A DNA stretch of 64,000 nt from Sphingobium sp. GTDB lineage: Bacteria > Pseudomonadota > Alphaproteobacteria > Sphingomonadales > Sphingomonadaceae. The notes under the pieces were generated by a model, which worked only from the letters and a program-made list of their open reading frames with translations, was not told the origin of the DNA and did not search any database. The position numbers were made by a program, and so were the translations under genes. Where the stretch lies: the NCBI GenBank assembly GCA_017745115.1, contig JAGIAA010000002.1:1-64000 (forward strand), written 5' to 3'. The first letter of the stretch is position 1, and every line of letters begins with the position of its first letter. Below are positions 8,682-18,674 of this stretch, piece after piece.

Positions 8682-9431
8682 ATGAAGATCCTCGTGCCCG
8701 TAAAGCGGGTGCTCGACTATAATCTGAAGCCGCGCGTGAAGACGGACGGCAGTGGCGTCGACCTCGCTAACGTCAAACTCAGCATGAACCCCTTCGACGA
8801 GATTGCGGTGGAAGAAGCCGTGCGCCTCAAGGAAAAGGGCGTCGCGACCGAAGTCATCGCCATTTCCATCGGCGAGGCGAAGGCGCAGGAAACCCTGCGC
8901 ACGGCGCTCGCCATGGGCGCGGACCGCGCAATACTGGTCGCACATGACGGCGTAGCGGAGCCGCTGGCCGTCGCGAAGATCCTCAAATCCATTGCAACGG
9001 AAGAGCAGCCGGGCTTGGTCATCCTCGGCAAGCAGGCGATCGACGACGACAGCAACCAGACCGGCCAGATGCTCGCGGCATTGCTCGACTGGCCGCAAGG
9101 TACCTTCGCCAGCAAGGTCGAAGTGGCGGGCGACAAGGTTGCGGTGACTCGCGAGATCGACGGCGGCCTCGAAACGGTATCGTTGAAGCTCCCGGCTATC
9201 GTGACGACGGACCTGCGCCTTAACGAGCCGCGCTACGCATCGCTGCCGAATATCATGAAAGCCAAGTCCAAGCCGCTCGCACAGAAAACGCCAGCCGATT
9301 ACGGCGTCGACATGGCGCCGCGCCTGACAACCCTTAAGGTCAGTGAGCCACCCGCGCGCAAGGCGGGCATCAAGGTAAAGAGCGTCGACGAACTTGTCGC
9401 CAAGCTCAAGGAATTGGGAGTGGGCGCATGA
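8682..9431 (+). CDS. etfB: Electron transfer flavoprotein beta subunit
   Basis: EtfB with EtfA carries electrons from acyl-CoA and other flavin dehydrogenases to ETF:quinone oxidoreductase. The 249-residue protein begins [20 protein letters not shown] and contains the ETF-beta signature region ([20 protein letters not shown] followed by [20 protein letters not shown]). Length is normal. An AGGAGAGG ribosome site lies just before the ATG. The stop overlaps the etfA start by 4 nt (ATGA), so the two subunits are translationally coupled. Confidence 0.97.
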   Translation: MKILVPVKRVLDYNLKPRVKTDGSGVDLANVKLSMNPFDEIAVEEAVRLKEKGVATEVIAISIGEAKAQETLRTALAMGADRAILVAHDGVAEPLAVAKILKSIATEEQPGLVILGKQAIDDDSNQTGQMLAALLDWPQGTFASKVEVAGDKVAVTREIDGGLETVSLKLPAIVTTDLRLNEPRYASLPNIMKAKSKPLAQKTPADYGVDMAPRLTTLKVSEPPARKAGIKVKSVDELVAKLKELGVGA

Positions 9432-10357
9432 AGACGCTGGTCCTGGTCGAGCACGACAACAAGTCGCTCAAGGACGCCACGCTTGCCGCAGTAACGGCCG
9501 CCAGTCAGCTGGGAGATGTCGATCTGCTGGTCGCGGGTTCGGGCTGCGGCGCCGTTGCGGACGCAGCTAGCAAGATCGCCGGCGTCGGCAAGGTACTGGT
9601 CGCCGACGACGCGGCCTATGCGAACGCGCTGCCCGAGAATGTCGCGCCGCTCGCCGCGAAGCTCATGGAAGGCCATGACGCCTTCCTCGCGCCCGCCACC
9701 ACCACCGGCAAGAATATCGCACCGCGTGTCGCGGCCCTGCTCGACGTCATGCAGGTCTCCGACATCCTCTCGATCGAGAGTGCGGACACGTTTACGCGGC
9801 CCATCTATGCCGGCAACGCCATCGCAACGGTCAAGACGAGCGACAAGAAGCTAGTCATCACCGTGCGCGGCACCGCCTTCGCAAAGGCAGCGGCCAGCGG
9901 CGGCTCGGCTGCAATCGAAACGGTTTCCGGCGCGGGCGACGCGGGCATGGCGAGCTTCGTCTCTGCGGAACTCGACGCCTCCAGCCGGCCGGAGCTCACC
10001 AGTGCCAAGGTCATCATCTCGGGCGGTCGAGGCCTGGGCAGCGGCGAGAATTACCACAAGCTGATCGATCCGCTGGCCGACAAGCTCAACGCCGCGGTCG
10101 GTGCAAGCCGCGCGGCTGTCGATGCGGGCTATGTCCCCAATGACTATCAGGTCGGCCAGACCGGCAAGATCGTCGCACCGGAGATCTACATCGCCATCGG
10201 CATCAGCGGCGCGATCCAGCATCTCGCGGGCATGAAGGATTCGAAGACCATCGTCGCGATCAACAAGGACGAGGACGCGCCGATCTTCGGCGTGGCCGAC
10301 ATCGGTCTGGTCGGCGATCTCTTCCAGATCGTGCCGGAGCTGACTGAAAAGCTCTAA
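9428..10357 (+). CDS. etfA: Electron transfer flavoprotein alpha subunit
   Basis: The 309-residue FAD-binding subunit of ETF. The C-terminal FAD domain is clear: [20 protein letters not shown], then [40 protein letters not shown] and [20 protein letters not shown]. The N-terminal domain ([11 protein letters not shown]...) is the usual nucleotide-like fold. It forms an operon with etfB. Its 3' end overlaps the convergent MocA-like gene by 4 nt. Confidence 0.97.
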   Translation: MKTLVLVEHDNKSLKDATLAAVTAASQLGDVDLLVAGSGCGAVADAASKIAGVGKVLVADDAAYANALPENVAPLAAKLMEGHDAFLAPATTTGKNIAPRVAALLDVMQVSDILSIESADTFTRPIYAGNAIATVKTSDKKLVITVRGTAFAKAAASGGSAAIETVSGAGDAGMASFVSAELDASSRPELTSAKVIISGGRGLGSGENYHKLIDPLADKLNAAVGASRAAVDAGYVPNDYQVGQTGKIVAPEIYIAIGISGAIQHLAGMKDSKTIVAINKDEDAPIFGVADIGLVGDLFQIVPELTEKL

Positions 10358-10944
10358 CTCCTGATCAGTTGGGCGCACAGTGCAAGATCGGCGGGCGTAT
10401 CGACATCGATGAGCGTGTCGGCGGGCGCCTCGACGAGCGTCGCGCCGCGTGCGAGGCTACGGGCGCCGCTGTCCCCGCCGAGCGCCTCCAGCGTCGGGAA
10501 CAATGCCGCGGGCAGGACGGCAGGCGGTTGGGCGGAATTGCCGGGTGCGTGGCTGAACACCGGTATCGCCGGATCCGCCCCGAAGGTCGCGATCAGCAGG
10601 GACAGGTGGGAGGGCCGTACGAACGGCATGTCGGCCAGAAGGACGAGCAGTGCCGATGCGCCCGTCTCGCGCGCATGACGTGCTGCCATGCGGAGGGAGG
10701 ATCCAAGCCCTTCTTCGGCGTCGTGATTGACCAGCCGGGCGTATCCGGCCGGACAGGACTTCTGGGACATATAGGCGCCGGTCACGACAATGTGCTGAGA
10801 CGCATTGACGGTTCGCCCCGCTTCCGCTGCCCAATCGATGAGCGGCCTGCCGGCTAACGTTGCCGTCAGCTTATCGGCGGCGCGGAAACGCACCGACCGC
10901 CCCGCTGCGAGCAGGGCAACAACGAGGCCGTCAACGCTGACCAC
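10354..10944 (-). CDS. MocA/MobA-like nucleotidyltransferase (molybdenum cofactor cytidylyltransferase-like)
   Basis: A 196-residue NTP-transferase. The N-terminus [20 protein letters not shown] is the nucleotide-binding LAAGxSxRF...K motif; [11 protein letters not shown] supplies the metal-binding Asp of the family, and [11 protein letters not shown] the C-terminal one. MocA-type enzymes attach CMP to molybdopterin to form MCD for the xanthine oxidase family. Context fits: the preceding gene is xdhC (14-nt overlap) and the molybdenum hydroxylase subunits are encoded divergently next to it. The start is GTG. It could alternatively use GTP (MobA), but MocA fits the neighbours better. Confidence 0.82.
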   Translation of the reverse strand: MVSVDGLVVALLAAGRSVRFRAADKLTATLAGRPLIDWAAEAGRTVNASQHIVVTGAYMSQKSCPAGYARLVNHDAEEGLGSSLRMAARHARETGASALLVLLADMPFVRPSHLSLLIATFGADPAIPVFSHAPGNSAQPPAVLPAALFPTLEALGGDSGARSLARGATLVEAPADTLIDVDTPADLALCAQLIRS

Positions 10945-11848
10945 GCAGACTCTTCACCATGCCCGCCGCGATGGAGAGCGCAATCTCCTGCGGCCCGAGC
11001 CCGCCGATCGGCACACCGGCCGGCCCGTCGATTCGCGCCAGATCCTCGGCACTGATGCCGAGTGCACCAAGCCGCTCCAGGCGCCGCACTTGGTTCGCCC
11101 GCGAGCCGAGCGCCCCGACATATCCGGTCGGATATTGAAGCGCCGCCGAAAGTGCCGGGTCGTCGATCTTGATGTCATGGCTCAAAGCAACCACCGCGGA
11201 GTTGGCGTTCGGTGCGAAGGCGCGCACCGCCTCGTCCGGCCAGGTGTCGATCAGTGTCGCGCCCGGGAAGCGCTCCGGCGTGAGAAAGCGTTCGCGCGGA
11301 TCATTGACGATGACGTCGAAGCCGACCGTGCGGGCAATTTCAGCGAGCGACTGGGCGATCTGCACCGCGCCTACAATGAGCAGGCGGCGCGCAGGGGCAT
11401 AGACATTCACGAACTGGCCGGGGCGATCGCCCTCAAGGGTGACGCCGGTCACGAGGTCGGTCGAAAGCGTAATCGGCCGGCCGGCCTCATGCGCTGATGC
11501 CATCGCTTCGAACAGCTGCGGCGGAAAGCCGTGCGGACCCACCGGCTGGACGAGAATGACAACCTCGCCGCCGCAGGGCAGGCTGGGTTCCCAAGGGCTA
11601 TTCCCCTCATCGCCATAGCGATGGAGGCTTGCGGCGCCGCCGGCCATCACCTGCTCGGCCGCGGCGAAGATGTCATATTCGACGCAGCCGCCGGAAATCG
11701 AGCCAGCAAAGCGACCGTCTCGGGCAATCAGCATGTGACCGCCCTGCTGGCGCGGCGCCGAGCCCCAGCTCTCGATCACCGTGGCCAGCGCCATGCGCTG
11801 CCCACTCCAGGCCCGCGCTGCCGAGACGATGTCATCAATGTCGTTCAC
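10931..11848 (-). CDS. XdhC-family maturation factor for a molybdenum hydroxylase
   Basis: A 305-residue protein with the two XdhC/CoxI parts: an N-terminal domain with MALATVIESWGSAPRQQGGH and ARDGRFAGSISGGCVEYDIF, and a C-terminal Rossmann-like domain with LLIVGAVQIAQSLAEIARTV and YVGALGSRANQVRRLERLGA. XdhC proteins bind sulfurated molybdenum cofactor and insert it in xanthine-oxidase-family enzymes. The start is GTG with GGAGG just upstream. A perfect palindrome (11858-11877) abuts this ribosome site, so expression is probably controlled there. The gene is divergent from the iorA-like gene. Confidence 0.9.
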   Translation of the reverse strand: MNDIDDIVSAARAWSGQRMALATVIESWGSAPRQQGGHMLIARDGRFAGSISGGCVEYDIFAAAEQVMAGGAASLHRYGDEGNSPWEPSLPCGGEVVILVQPVGPHGFPPQLFEAMASAHEAGRPITLSTDLVTGVTLEGDRPGQFVNVYAPARRLLIVGAVQIAQSLAEIARTVGFDVIVNDPRERFLTPERFPGATLIDTWPDEAVRAFAPNANSAVVALSHDIKIDDPALSAALQYPTGYVGALGSRANQVRRLERLGALGISAEDLARIDGPAGVPIGGLGPQEIALSIAAGMVKSLRGQR

Positions 11849-11857
11849 TGTTCCTCC

Positions 11858-11877
11858 CTATATTGCGGACAATATAG
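11858..11877. promoter_or_regulatory. Perfect 20-bp palindrome, probable operator
   Basis: CTATATTG-CGGA-CAATATAG: two 8-bp perfect arms with a 4-nt spacer. It is in the 145-bp divergent region between xdhC and the molybdenum hydroxylase genes, directly upstream of the xdhC ribosome site (GGAGG). An AT-rich palindrome in GC-rich DNA at this location suggests a repressor site. No regulator gene lies next to it. Confidence 0.65.
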
Positions 11878-11993
11878 CCAAACTCCGGTGTTTTGCATCA
11901 CGCCTCATATTGTGCTGCGACGGACGTTGACAACAAAGCGATGGCACCCTCATGCTGGCCGGAACAGCGCTGAACCGCGCAGCAGGAGACGAT

Positions 11994-12470
11994 ATGCCCA
12001 CGGTCCTTACCATCAATGGAAAAGCGCGCACTGTCGACGCCGATCCTGACAAACCGTTGCTGTGGGCGCTCCGCGAGGATCTCGATATGCCCGGCACGAA
12101 GTTCGGCTGTGGCATGGGCCTATGTGGCGCATGCACCGTGCACATCAATGGGGTGGCGACGCGAAGCTGCATCACGCCGATCCGCCAGGCGGCGGGCAAG
12201 CCGATCACCACGCTCGAAGGCGTGGGCGCAAATCCCGTCGGCAAGAAGGTGCAAGATGCATGGATCGCGCATGACGTGCCGCAGTGCGGCTATTGCCAGG
12301 GCGGCCAGATCATGAGCGCCACGGCGCTGCTCATGAAGACGCCCAAGCCGACCACCGAGCAGATCGACCAGGCGATGAGCGGCAACATTTGCCGCTGCGC
12401 CACCTATCTACGCATCCGCGCCGCGATCCGCGAAGCCGCCGGCCTTCCGGCTGAAAGCGCAAGCGCATGA
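11994..12470 (+). CDS. Isoquinoline 1-oxidoreductase-like [2Fe-2S] subunit (alpha)
   Basis: The small iron-sulfur subunit of a xanthine-oxidase-family hydroxylase, 158 residues. The plant-type cluster ligands are C39, C44, C47 and C59 ([14 protein letters not shown]...RSC); the second cluster uses C98, C101, C133 and C135 (CGYCQGG...ICRCATY). It moves electrons from the molybdenum centre to an acceptor. The start at 11994 has GGAGACG upstream. Overlap with the next gene is 4 nt (ATGA). There is no FAD subunit, as in the isoquinoline/quinaldine-type IorAB pair, which passes electrons to other acceptors. The true substrate is unknown. Confidence 0.92.
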   Translation: MPTVLTINGKARTVDADPDKPLLWALREDLDMPGTKFGCGMGLCGACTVHINGVATRSCITPIRQAAGKPITTLEGVGANPVGKKVQDAWIAHDVPQCGYCQGGQIMSATALLMKTPKPTTEQIDQAMSGNICRCATYLRIRAAIREAAGLPAESASA

Positions 12471-14689
12471 ACGCCTCCGTCAAGGGATCGGCGCTCGACC
12501 GCCGCTCCGTCATCAAGGCCAGCCTTGCCGCAGGCGGCGCAGCGCTCATGTTCGACGCCAAGATCGCCGTCGCGGCAACCGGCAAGCCCGGCAGCGAGGC
12601 TTCGGTGCTCACGGCGTTCGTGCGGATCAACGCGGATAATACGGTCACGATCGGCGCCAAGAATCCCGAGGTCGGCCAGGGCATCCGCATGACACTGCCG
12701 ATGATCATCGCCGAGGAACTGGACGTCGACTGGAGCCAGGTGAAGATCGAGCAGACGCTGCTCAACGAGAAGCTCTATGGGCAGCAGGCAGCCGTCGGCA
12801 GCACCGCCGTCCCGACCAATTTCATGCCGTTGCGCCAGGCCGGTGCTGCTGCGCGGTCGATGCTCGTCAACGCAGCCGCTGCGCGTTGGGGCGTCGATGC
12901 CGCCACCCTGACGACATCGGCCGGCAAGGTGACGCACGGGCCGAGCAAGCGTACGGCGACCTACGCGGCGCTCGCTGCCGACGCGTCGAGGCAGCCCGCG
13001 CCCGATCTCAAGACGGTGAAGCTGAAGGACCCGAAGAGCTTCAAGATCATCGGCCAGGGCAAGGGTAAATCCCATGTCGATGTGCCCAAGATCGCCAGGG
13101 GCGAGCCGATCTTCAGCATCGATGCCAAATTGCCCGGCATGGTCTATGCGGCGGTTGAGATCTGCCCCGCTTTCGGCGGCACGCTGGCGAGCTTCAATGC
13201 CGACAAGGTGAAGGCCATGCCCGGCATCATCGACGTCGTTGCGGTCAACAGCGGCAACAATCCCGGCAATGCCAATGACGCGGTCGCCATCGTCGCGACG
13301 AGCTGGTGGCTCGCGAACAAGGCGCGTGCTGACCTGCAGGTGAGTTGGTCGAAGGCCGAGCAGGAGAAGGTCACGTCGGCAGCGCTGGAAGCGGCTGCGC
13401 AGGATGCTTTCAGCAAGCCGCCGGTCAGTGCGGTCGCCAAGAAGGGCGATGTCGAGACGGCATTGGCCGGCGCGGCCAAGCTGGTGAAGGCGCAGTATAG
13501 CTATCCCTATCTGAGCCACGCCACGCTCGAGCCGCAGAACTGCACAGCGCTGTTCAAGGACGGCAAGATGGAGATCTGGTCGTCGAGCCAATGGCCGGGC
13601 CTCGGCCTCGGTCTCGTCACACGCCAGACCGGCCTCAAGCAGGACGACATCACGGTCCACATGCTGCGCGGCGGCGGCGGCTTCGGGCGGCGGCTCAGCA
13701 ACGACTACATGCTGCTCGTGGCGCAGGTCGCGAAGGCGCTGCCGGGCAAGCCGGTGAAGCTGATCTACAACCGGACCGACGATCTGCAGCACGACTTCTA
13801 CCGCGCGATCGGCTGGCACGATTTCACGGCCGGGCTCGACGCGAGCGGCAAGCTCATCGCCTTCAAGAGCCATTATGTGACCTCCGGCGTGAACGGGCGG
13901 CCGACCACCGCGGCCGATCTGCCCGCGACGGAATTCCCCGTGCAGGTCCTCAATGACGCGCTGCTCGGGGCAACCTACATCGCCAGCAACGTGCCCACGA
14001 GCTGGATGCGCGCGCCCGGCTCCAACGCGTTTGCCTTCGTCTATCAAGGCTTCCTCGATGAGGTCGCCGTGGCGGCGGGAATCGACTTGCCGACGCTGAT
14101 GTTGCGGACCATTGGCGAGGACAGGATCGTTCCAGGCGGCGGCGGATTCATGTCGCCGCCCTTCAATACCGCTCGCGCCAAGGGCGTCATCAACAAGGTC
14201 GTCGAGATGGCGAACTGGACCGGACCCAAGGGCTCGGCGCCGGGCAAGGGCCGCGGCTTCGCCTTCTATCTGAGCCACGGTGGCTATTTCGCCGAGATCG
14301 TGGACGTCACGGTCTCGGGCCAGGGCAAGGTCGGGGTCGACAAGGTGTATGTCGCCGTCGATGTCGGCAGTCCGATCGTCAACCCGATCAACGCGCTGCA
14401 TCAGGTGCAGGGCGCGTGCATCGACGGCGTCGGCCAGGCGCTCTCGGGCCTTGCACTCAAGGTGGACAAGGGCGCGGTCACCGCAACCAACTTCCACCAA
14501 TATCCCCTGGCCCGCATCGACCTCGCGCCCCGCGATGTCGTGGTCGAATTCCTGCAAACCGCCAATCCGCCGACGGGCCTGGGCGAGCCCTCGCTGCCGC
14601 CCGTCATCCCGGCGATCGGCAACGCGATCTTCGCGGCAACGGGCAAGCGTCTGCGCTCGACACCGTTCACGGCGGACAAGCTGGTCTAG
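12467..14689 (+). CDS. Isoquinoline 1-oxidoreductase-like molybdopterin subunit (beta)
   Basis: The 740-residue large catalytic subunit. The N-terminus holds a twin-arginine-type signal ([20 protein letters not shown]), implying Tat export of the folded complex. Molybdopterin-binding motifs include [16 protein letters not shown], and [19 protein letters not shown] carries the catalytic Glu conserved in xanthine oxidase relatives. Family members hydroxylate N-heterocycles or oxidise aldehydes; the substrate cannot be told here. It forms a two-gene operon with the iron-sulfur subunit, with the cofactor-maturation genes xdhC and mocA-like divergent. It ends convergent (4-nt overlap) with the spermidine-synthase-like gene. 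Confidence 0.92.
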   Translation: MNASVKGSALDRRSVIKASLAAGGAALMFDAKIAVAATGKPGSEASVLTAFVRINADNTVTIGAKNPEVGQGIRMTLPMIIAEELDVDWSQVKIEQTLLNEKLYGQQAAVGSTAVPTNFMPLRQAGAAARSMLVNAAAARWGVDAATLTTSAGKVTHGPSKRTATYAALAADASRQPAPDLKTVKLKDPKSFKIIGQGKGKSHVDVPKIARGEPIFSIDAKLPGMVYAAVEICPAFGGTLASFNADKVKAMPGIIDVVAVNSGNNPGNANDAVAIVATSWWLANKARADLQVSWSKAEQEKVTSAALEAAAQDAFSKPPVSAVAKKGDVETALAGAAKLVKAQYSYPYLSHATLEPQNCTALFKDGKMEIWSSSQWPGLGLGLVTRQTGLKQDDITVHMLRGGGGFGRRLSNDYMLLVAQVAKALPGKPVKLIYNRTDDLQHDFYRAIGWHDFTAGLDASGKLIAFKSHYVTSGVNGRPTTAADLPATEFPVQVLNDALLGATYIASNVPTSWMRAPGSNAFAFVYQGFLDEVAVAAGIDLPTLMLRTIGEDRIVPGGGGFMSPPFNTARAKGVINKVVEMANWTGPKGSAPGKGRGFAFYLSHGGYFAEIVDVTVSGQGKVGVDKVYVAVDVGSPIVNPINALHQVQGACIDGVGQALSGLALKVDKGAVTATNFHQYPLARIDLAPRDVVVEFLQTANPPTGLGEPSLPPVIPAIGNAIFAATGKRLRSTPFTADKLV

Positions 14690-15381
14690 TTCGAGCCGGG
14701 CCGGAGCCCTCCGGCTTTCCGGACGAACCAGATGACATGTTGCGGGCCCTTGCCGTTGCTGCGGGCCCGCACCTTGACCTCGTCGACAGCCAGTCCCGTC
14801 CGCGAAAGCCGGCGCGTAAACGCCGCGTCAGGCCCTGCCGACCAGATCGCCAGCACGCCGCCCGGCTTGAGCGCGGCGATCGCCTGCGAGAGGCCTTCCG
14901 CTGAATAAAGGCGGTCATTGGCTTGCCGCACCAGGCCGTCCGGGCCGTTGTCGACGTCAAGCAGGATCGCGTCGTACAGGCCTCGGCCGGCGGCAATGAC
15001 GTCGGCGACATCGGCATGGACGAGATGCACGCGCGGATCGTCGAGGCAGCCCGCCGCCAATTCGGCCATGGGACCCCGCGCCCAGTCGATGATCTCCGGC
15101 ACCAGCTCGGCCACAGTGACCTCCGCACGCTCATCGAGCGCGGCGAGTGCGGCGCGCAGCGTAAAGCCCATGCCATAGCCGCCGATCAGAAAGTGCGGTG
15201 ACGTGCGCCCGCCGAGCCGCTCGAGCGTCATGTTGGCGAGCGCCTCTTCCGACCCGCTCATGCGGCTGCTCATCAGCTCGTTGCGATCGAGCACGATCAT
15301 GAAATCCTTGCCGCGCTGATAAAGCGTCAGCTCCGCGCCGCCGGGCACCTGGGCCGATCCAATGAATATGCGTGGCTGCAT
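14686..15381 (-). CDS. Spermidine synthase-like protein
   Basis: A 231-residue Rossmann methyltransferase-fold protein of the spermidine synthase superfamily. Visible parts: GSEEALANMTLERLGGRTSP at the entry loop, FLIGGYGMGFTLRAALAALD as the nucleotide-binding glycine-rich loop, and DAILLDVDNGPDGLV at the usual acidic motif. The canonical GGGDG loop is altered to GGYGMG, so polyamine synthesis is uncertain; many such short proteins have no assigned substrate. It converges on the molybdenum hydroxylase gene with a 4-nt overlap. Confidence 0.75.
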   Translation of the reverse strand: MQPRIFIGSAQVPGGAELTLYQRGKDFMIVLDRNELMSSRMSGSEEALANMTLERLGGRTSPHFLIGGYGMGFTLRAALAALDERAEVTVAELVPEIIDWARGPMAELAAGCLDDPRVHLVHADVADVIAAGRGLYDAILLDVDNGPDGLVRQANDRLYSAEGLSQAIAALKPGGVLAIWSAGPDAAFTRRLSRTGLAVDEVKVRARSNGKGPQHVIWFVRKAGGLRPGSN

Positions 15382-15489
15382 GACGGCTTGTCCTGTTTGG
15401 GTGCGGCGGAGGCTTTACGGCGATCAAGGGCATCGGCATAGCGGCGATGGCCCTGCCGGCGCTGGTCTCTGACGGAAAGCCTCCCGACG

Positions 15490-15942
15490 TTGCGATACTT
15501 CCTCGATACCGAGTTCAACGGCTTTGGCGGCGAACTGATCAGCCTGGCGCTCGTGCCCGAGGACGGCGACCAGGAATTCTACGTCTCCCTGCCGCTTCCC
15601 GACGACATTCATCCCTGGGTGCAGGAGCACGTCATCCCCTATCTGCGCTTCGTACCGACCGGTCTGGACTACCAGCTCAGCCGCGAGCATGCCGCGCAAC
15701 ATATCGAGGCCTATCTGGCGCATGACCGGGATCCCGTGATCGTCGCCGACTGGCCGGAGGATCTTGCTCATTTCTGCCAGCTGCTGGTGACAGGGCCTGG
15801 CCAGATGGTTGCTATCAATGGGCTGCGGCTCGAGCTGGTCAATGGATCGGGCTTCAGCTCGGCCGCGAACAGCAAGACGCCGCACAACGCCCTGCACGAT
15901 GCGCGCGCGCTCAAGGATTTCTGCCTAAGCTTCGGCTACTGA
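15490..15942 (+). CDS. 3'-5' exoribonuclease-like protein (Rv2179c type)
   Basis: A 150-residue DEDD-type nuclease. It starts RYFLDTEFNGFGGELISLAL, with Asp-Glu of exonuclease motif I, and ends HNALHDARALKDFCLSF, matching motif III. The pattern resembles the Rv2179c-like 3'-5' exoribonuclease family. The start appears to be TTG at 15490, since no ATG or GTG precedes the conserved beginning. The stop is followed by copy B of the dispersed repeat. RNA or DNA as substrate cannot be decided. Confidence 0.75.
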   Translation: MRYFLDTEFNGFGGELISLALVPEDGDQEFYVSLPLPDDIHPWVQEHVIPYLRFVPTGLDYQLSREHAAQHIEAYLAHDRDPVIVADWPEDLAHFCQLLVTGPGQMVAINGLRLELVNGSGFSSAANSKTPHNALHDARALKDFCLSFGY

Positions 15943-15960
15943 TGGGCGCGCACGGCATCG

Positions 15961-15987
15961 GCCGAAGGTTGCGAAAGTTGCGCCCAT
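15961..15987 (-). repeat. 27-bp dispersed repeat, copy B
   Basis: An exact reverse complement of 4529-4555, located 18 nt after the stop codon of the exonuclease gene. The companion 13-mer GCGAAAAATGCGG lies at 16162-16174 in the same 236-bp intergenic stretch. Confidence 0.8.
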
Positions 15988-16178
15988 AGAAGCAGAAAAC
16001 CGCTCCTCCCATCAGTCAGGCCGGAGAGACATCAAAGACCGATGGCGCGCCACTTGAGCTCGCACTGAACGATCGAATTCCTGACAAGAGAAAGAGCCGC
16101 AAGCCGCCCGGCCACGCGGGCGAGTCACAGGTCTGTGCCAAAGAAATTCTCTTGTAGGACAGCGAAAAATGCGGGGGT

Positions 16179-17537
16179 CTATGCGCCTCGCGTTCCCGGA
16201 ACGTGGCGGTCGACGATGAACGCGCCGGCCGAGATCAGGACCGCACCGAGCGACAAGACCGCGAAGAAAGGCAGGACGCTGCCCCGACCGAGCTCGATCA
16301 GGAAACCGCCGCCGAAGCTTGCGGAAATCGCGCCGACGCGGCTCATGAAGATGCCGAAGCCGATCCCCGCCGAGCGGCAGGATTGGGGATAGCCGGTCGT
16401 CATGATGACATACATGGTCGCCATGCCGCCGCTGAAGATCGCACCGGCAAGGCCGATCAGAGCCACGACCTGCCACCGCTCTTCGGGAGTCGGGACGGCG
16501 GGCAATGCCTCGACCGCGAAGTACAGGGCAATCATGTTGATCACCAGGGTCGCGCTGATCACCGCCATGACCGGTCTGGTACCGAAATAGCGCGAGAGCA
16601 TGCCCGCCAGTACCGATCCAATCATTGAGGTGACGCCCGCTATGGCAACGGCGTTGCCGGCCTGCGGCAGCGTGAAGCCATGGGCCGTCAGGAAGGTCGT
16701 CGACCAGTTGAGAATGCCGTAGGCGCACAGAGAGCAGGCCGCGAAGGCGACGCCGACGCCGACATTGAAGCGGGTGTTGGTGCGATGGAGCACGCCGACG
16801 GCGGTGCCGGCATTGGCTTCGATTTCATGCCTTTCGGGTTCAAGCGTGACCTCTTCGGCCAGGACCAGCTTCGCCGAGCGGGCAGCCTGGTCGCGCCTGC
16901 CCTTTGCGAGCAGGAAAGAGGGGCTGTCGCGCAGCGACACCAGGATGATCACGACCAGCAGCAATGTCGCCGCGCCGAACACCACGAAAGCGCCGCGCCA
17001 GCCATAGTCCGCCGCGAGCGTCGGCCCAAGCCAGCCCACGACCGTGCCGCCGAGCGGCGTGCCGACCGACAGCGTAGCGATCGTGACCGGGCGAAGCCGC
17101 TCCGGCAGCCACTCGCTCGCCATGGCAATGGCGTTGGCATAGGCCGCGCCGAAGCCGAGGCCGCCCACCACGCGCCATAAGGCCATGTCCCAGACACCAT
17201 TGGCTCTGCTCGCGCCGACCGTGGCGAGCGCGAAGATCAGGGCCGCGAGGGCCAGCCCATAACGGCGGCCCACGCCGTCGCCGAGTCGTCCGCCGCCCCA
17301 GGCGCCGAAGCCGAAGCCGACCAGCGCCGCGCTCATGGCGATGCCGAAGGTCCCCTTGGTGACCGCAAAATCCGCGATGACCAGCGGCGCCACGATGCCG
17401 AGCAGCTGCATGTCGATGCCGTCGCACACGAGAACGAGCATGCAAACGACGACGATGACCCATTGGAAGGCCCGCATCGGCATGCGCGACATCACCTCAC
17501 TGAACGTCGTGGCTGTCGTGCTCGCCATGCCTGTCAT
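16179..17537 (-). CDS. MFS transporter, aromatic-acid/H+ symporter-like (AAHS)
   Basis: A 452-residue permease with 12 predicted helices. The first helix MLVLVCDGIDMQLLGIVAPL is typical of AAHS-type carriers (the DGxDxxxxG motif), and GGGRLGDGVGRRYGL is the MFS loop 2-3 motif. Family members import aromatic acids such as 4-hydroxybenzoate. The ATG at 17537 overlaps the stop of the upstream MetE-like gene by 4 nt; an alternative ATG at 17528 has the better-spaced SD. It is the last gene of a minus-strand operon running from the CoA transferase, so it probably imports the substrate of that pathway. Confidence 0.85.
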   Translation of the reverse strand: MTGMASTTATTFSEVMSRMPMRAFQWVIVVVCMLVLVCDGIDMQLLGIVAPLVIADFAVTKGTFGIAMSAALVGFGFGAWGGGRLGDGVGRRYGLALAALIFALATVGASRANGVWDMALWRVVGGLGFGAAYANAIAMASEWLPERLRPVTIATLSVGTPLGGTVVGWLGPTLAADYGWRGAFVVFGAATLLLVVIILVSLRDSPSFLLAKGRRDQAARSAKLVLAEEVTLEPERHEIEANAGTAVGVLHRTNTRFNVGVGVAFAACSLCAYGILNWSTTFLTAHGFTLPQAGNAVAIAGVTSMIGSVLAGMLSRYFGTRPVMAVISATLVINMIALYFAVEALPAVPTPEERWQVVALIGLAGAIFSGGMATMYVIMTTGYPQSCRSAGIGFGIFMSRVGAISASFGGGFLIELGRGSVLPFFAVLSLGAVLISAGAFIVDRHVPGTRGA

Positions 17538-18673
17538 CCCCAATATTTCCTGGTTGCAATCGCCGCGCCGTCCGCCAGCGCCTTCATCTTGGCCCAGATC
17601 ACGGCCGGATCGACGCCTGCTGTGCCGACATGGATCGAGAAGCCGCAATCGACGCCGGCCTGCACATTGTCGCGGCCGACGAGATCGGCATAGCGGCCGA
17701 TGCGCTGGGCGATCAGCTCGGGATGCTCGATGTAGGTGGACTGCGGCTCGATGACGCCGGGGATCAACACCTTGCCCTCGGGCAGGCCGACCTCCCTGAA
17801 CATGTCGAACTCATGCGCATGACGCGGATTGGCCGCTTCGAACTGGATGGCGTGCGGCCTAGCGCGCCAGACGAGATCGATGATGTCCTTGAACGGCACG
17901 TCGCAGTGATGCGGCCCGGGATAATTGCCCCAGCACATGTGCATGCGCAGCTGCTGTTCCGGGATGTTCGCCGTGGCGCGATTGAGCGCCTCGATGTTGA
18001 GCATCATGCGGTCGCGAAACTGGCTGAGCGTCAGCTCGCGAAACTGGGTGTGGCGCCCCATGGCGAGGTCCGGGCAATCGATCTGAAGCGTGATGCCCGC
18101 GGCGGCGATCGCCTCATATTCGTGGCGCAGCCCCTCGGCGAGCGCGAAGAGATAATCCTCGTCGCTGTCATAATAGTCGTTGCGGAAGAAGAGCGCCGTG
18201 ACGCCCGGCGAGGCGGCGCTCATGAACGCCTGCCGCCCGGGATGGGCGGCCAGCGCCGTATTGAGGTTCGTCGCGTCGAGATGGACGGCGTCCATGTCCT
18301 TGACGCTGATCGGACCGTTGCAGGCCGGCGTCTTGCGATGCTTGCGGCCCTCGTCGCCCATCGTCGCGAGCTTGGAGCCGGGATAGTCCTCCAGGTCCTG
18401 GAAGACATAGCTGGTGCCCGTGCCGCCGAAGCCGTTGAGCCGGTCCTTGATGTAGGTGGCATAGCTCGGCTTGGACTGCTCGCCGTCATTGACGATGTCG
18501 ATGCCGGCCTCGGCCTGCCTGGCGACGACGTCGCGCACGGCCTGTGCGATGCGTGCGGCCAGCGCCGCCTCGTCTACCGCTTCGCCGTCTTCCCGGGCGA
18601 ACATCGTTGCGACGAGGTCAGGCGCCCGGGGCAAGCTGCCGACATGCGTCGTCAAAAATCGGCCGGCGCTCAT
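17534..18673 (-). CDS. MetE-like cobalamin-independent methyltransferase, paralogue 1
   Basis: A 379-residue protein with only the C-terminal (catalytic) half of MetE. Zinc ligands are visible: His and Cys in LRMHMCWGN, Glu in IQFEAANPRH, and Cys in AGVDCGFSIH. The N-terminus TTHVGSLPRAPDLV is the usual start of this family. The folate-binding N-terminal half of true MetE is absent, so methionine synthesis is unlikely; relatives include epoxyalkane:coenzyme M transferase and demethylases that act on a thiol acceptor. It is one nt after the second paralogue and shares its operon, suggesting a two-protein system. Confidence 0.82.
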   Translation of the reverse strand: MSAGRFLTTHVGSLPRAPDLVATMFAREDGEAVDEAALAARIAQAVRDVVARQAEAGIDIVNDGEQSKPSYATYIKDRLNGFGGTGTSYVFQDLEDYPGSKLATMGDEGRKHRKTPACNGPISVKDMDAVHLDATNLNTALAAHPGRQAFMSAASPGVTALFFRNDYYDSDEDYLFALAEGLRHEYEAIAAAGITLQIDCPDLAMGRHTQFRELTLSQFRDRMMLNIEALNRATANIPEQQLRMHMCWGNYPGPHHCDVPFKDIIDLVWRARPHAIQFEAANPRHAHEFDMFREVGLPEGKVLIPGVIEPQSTYIEHPELIAQRIGRYADLVGRDNVQAGVDCGFSIHVGTAGVDPAVIWAKMKALADGAAIATRKYWG

Positions 18674-18674
18674 C

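Noticed and set aside
12404..14557. A 717-residue reading frame antisense to the molybdenum hydroxylase subunit
   Set aside because: It is a high-GC shadow of the real gene: no start signal, composition of Arg/Ala/Gly/Asp typical of antisense frames, and no domain. The + strand frame has clear family motifs.
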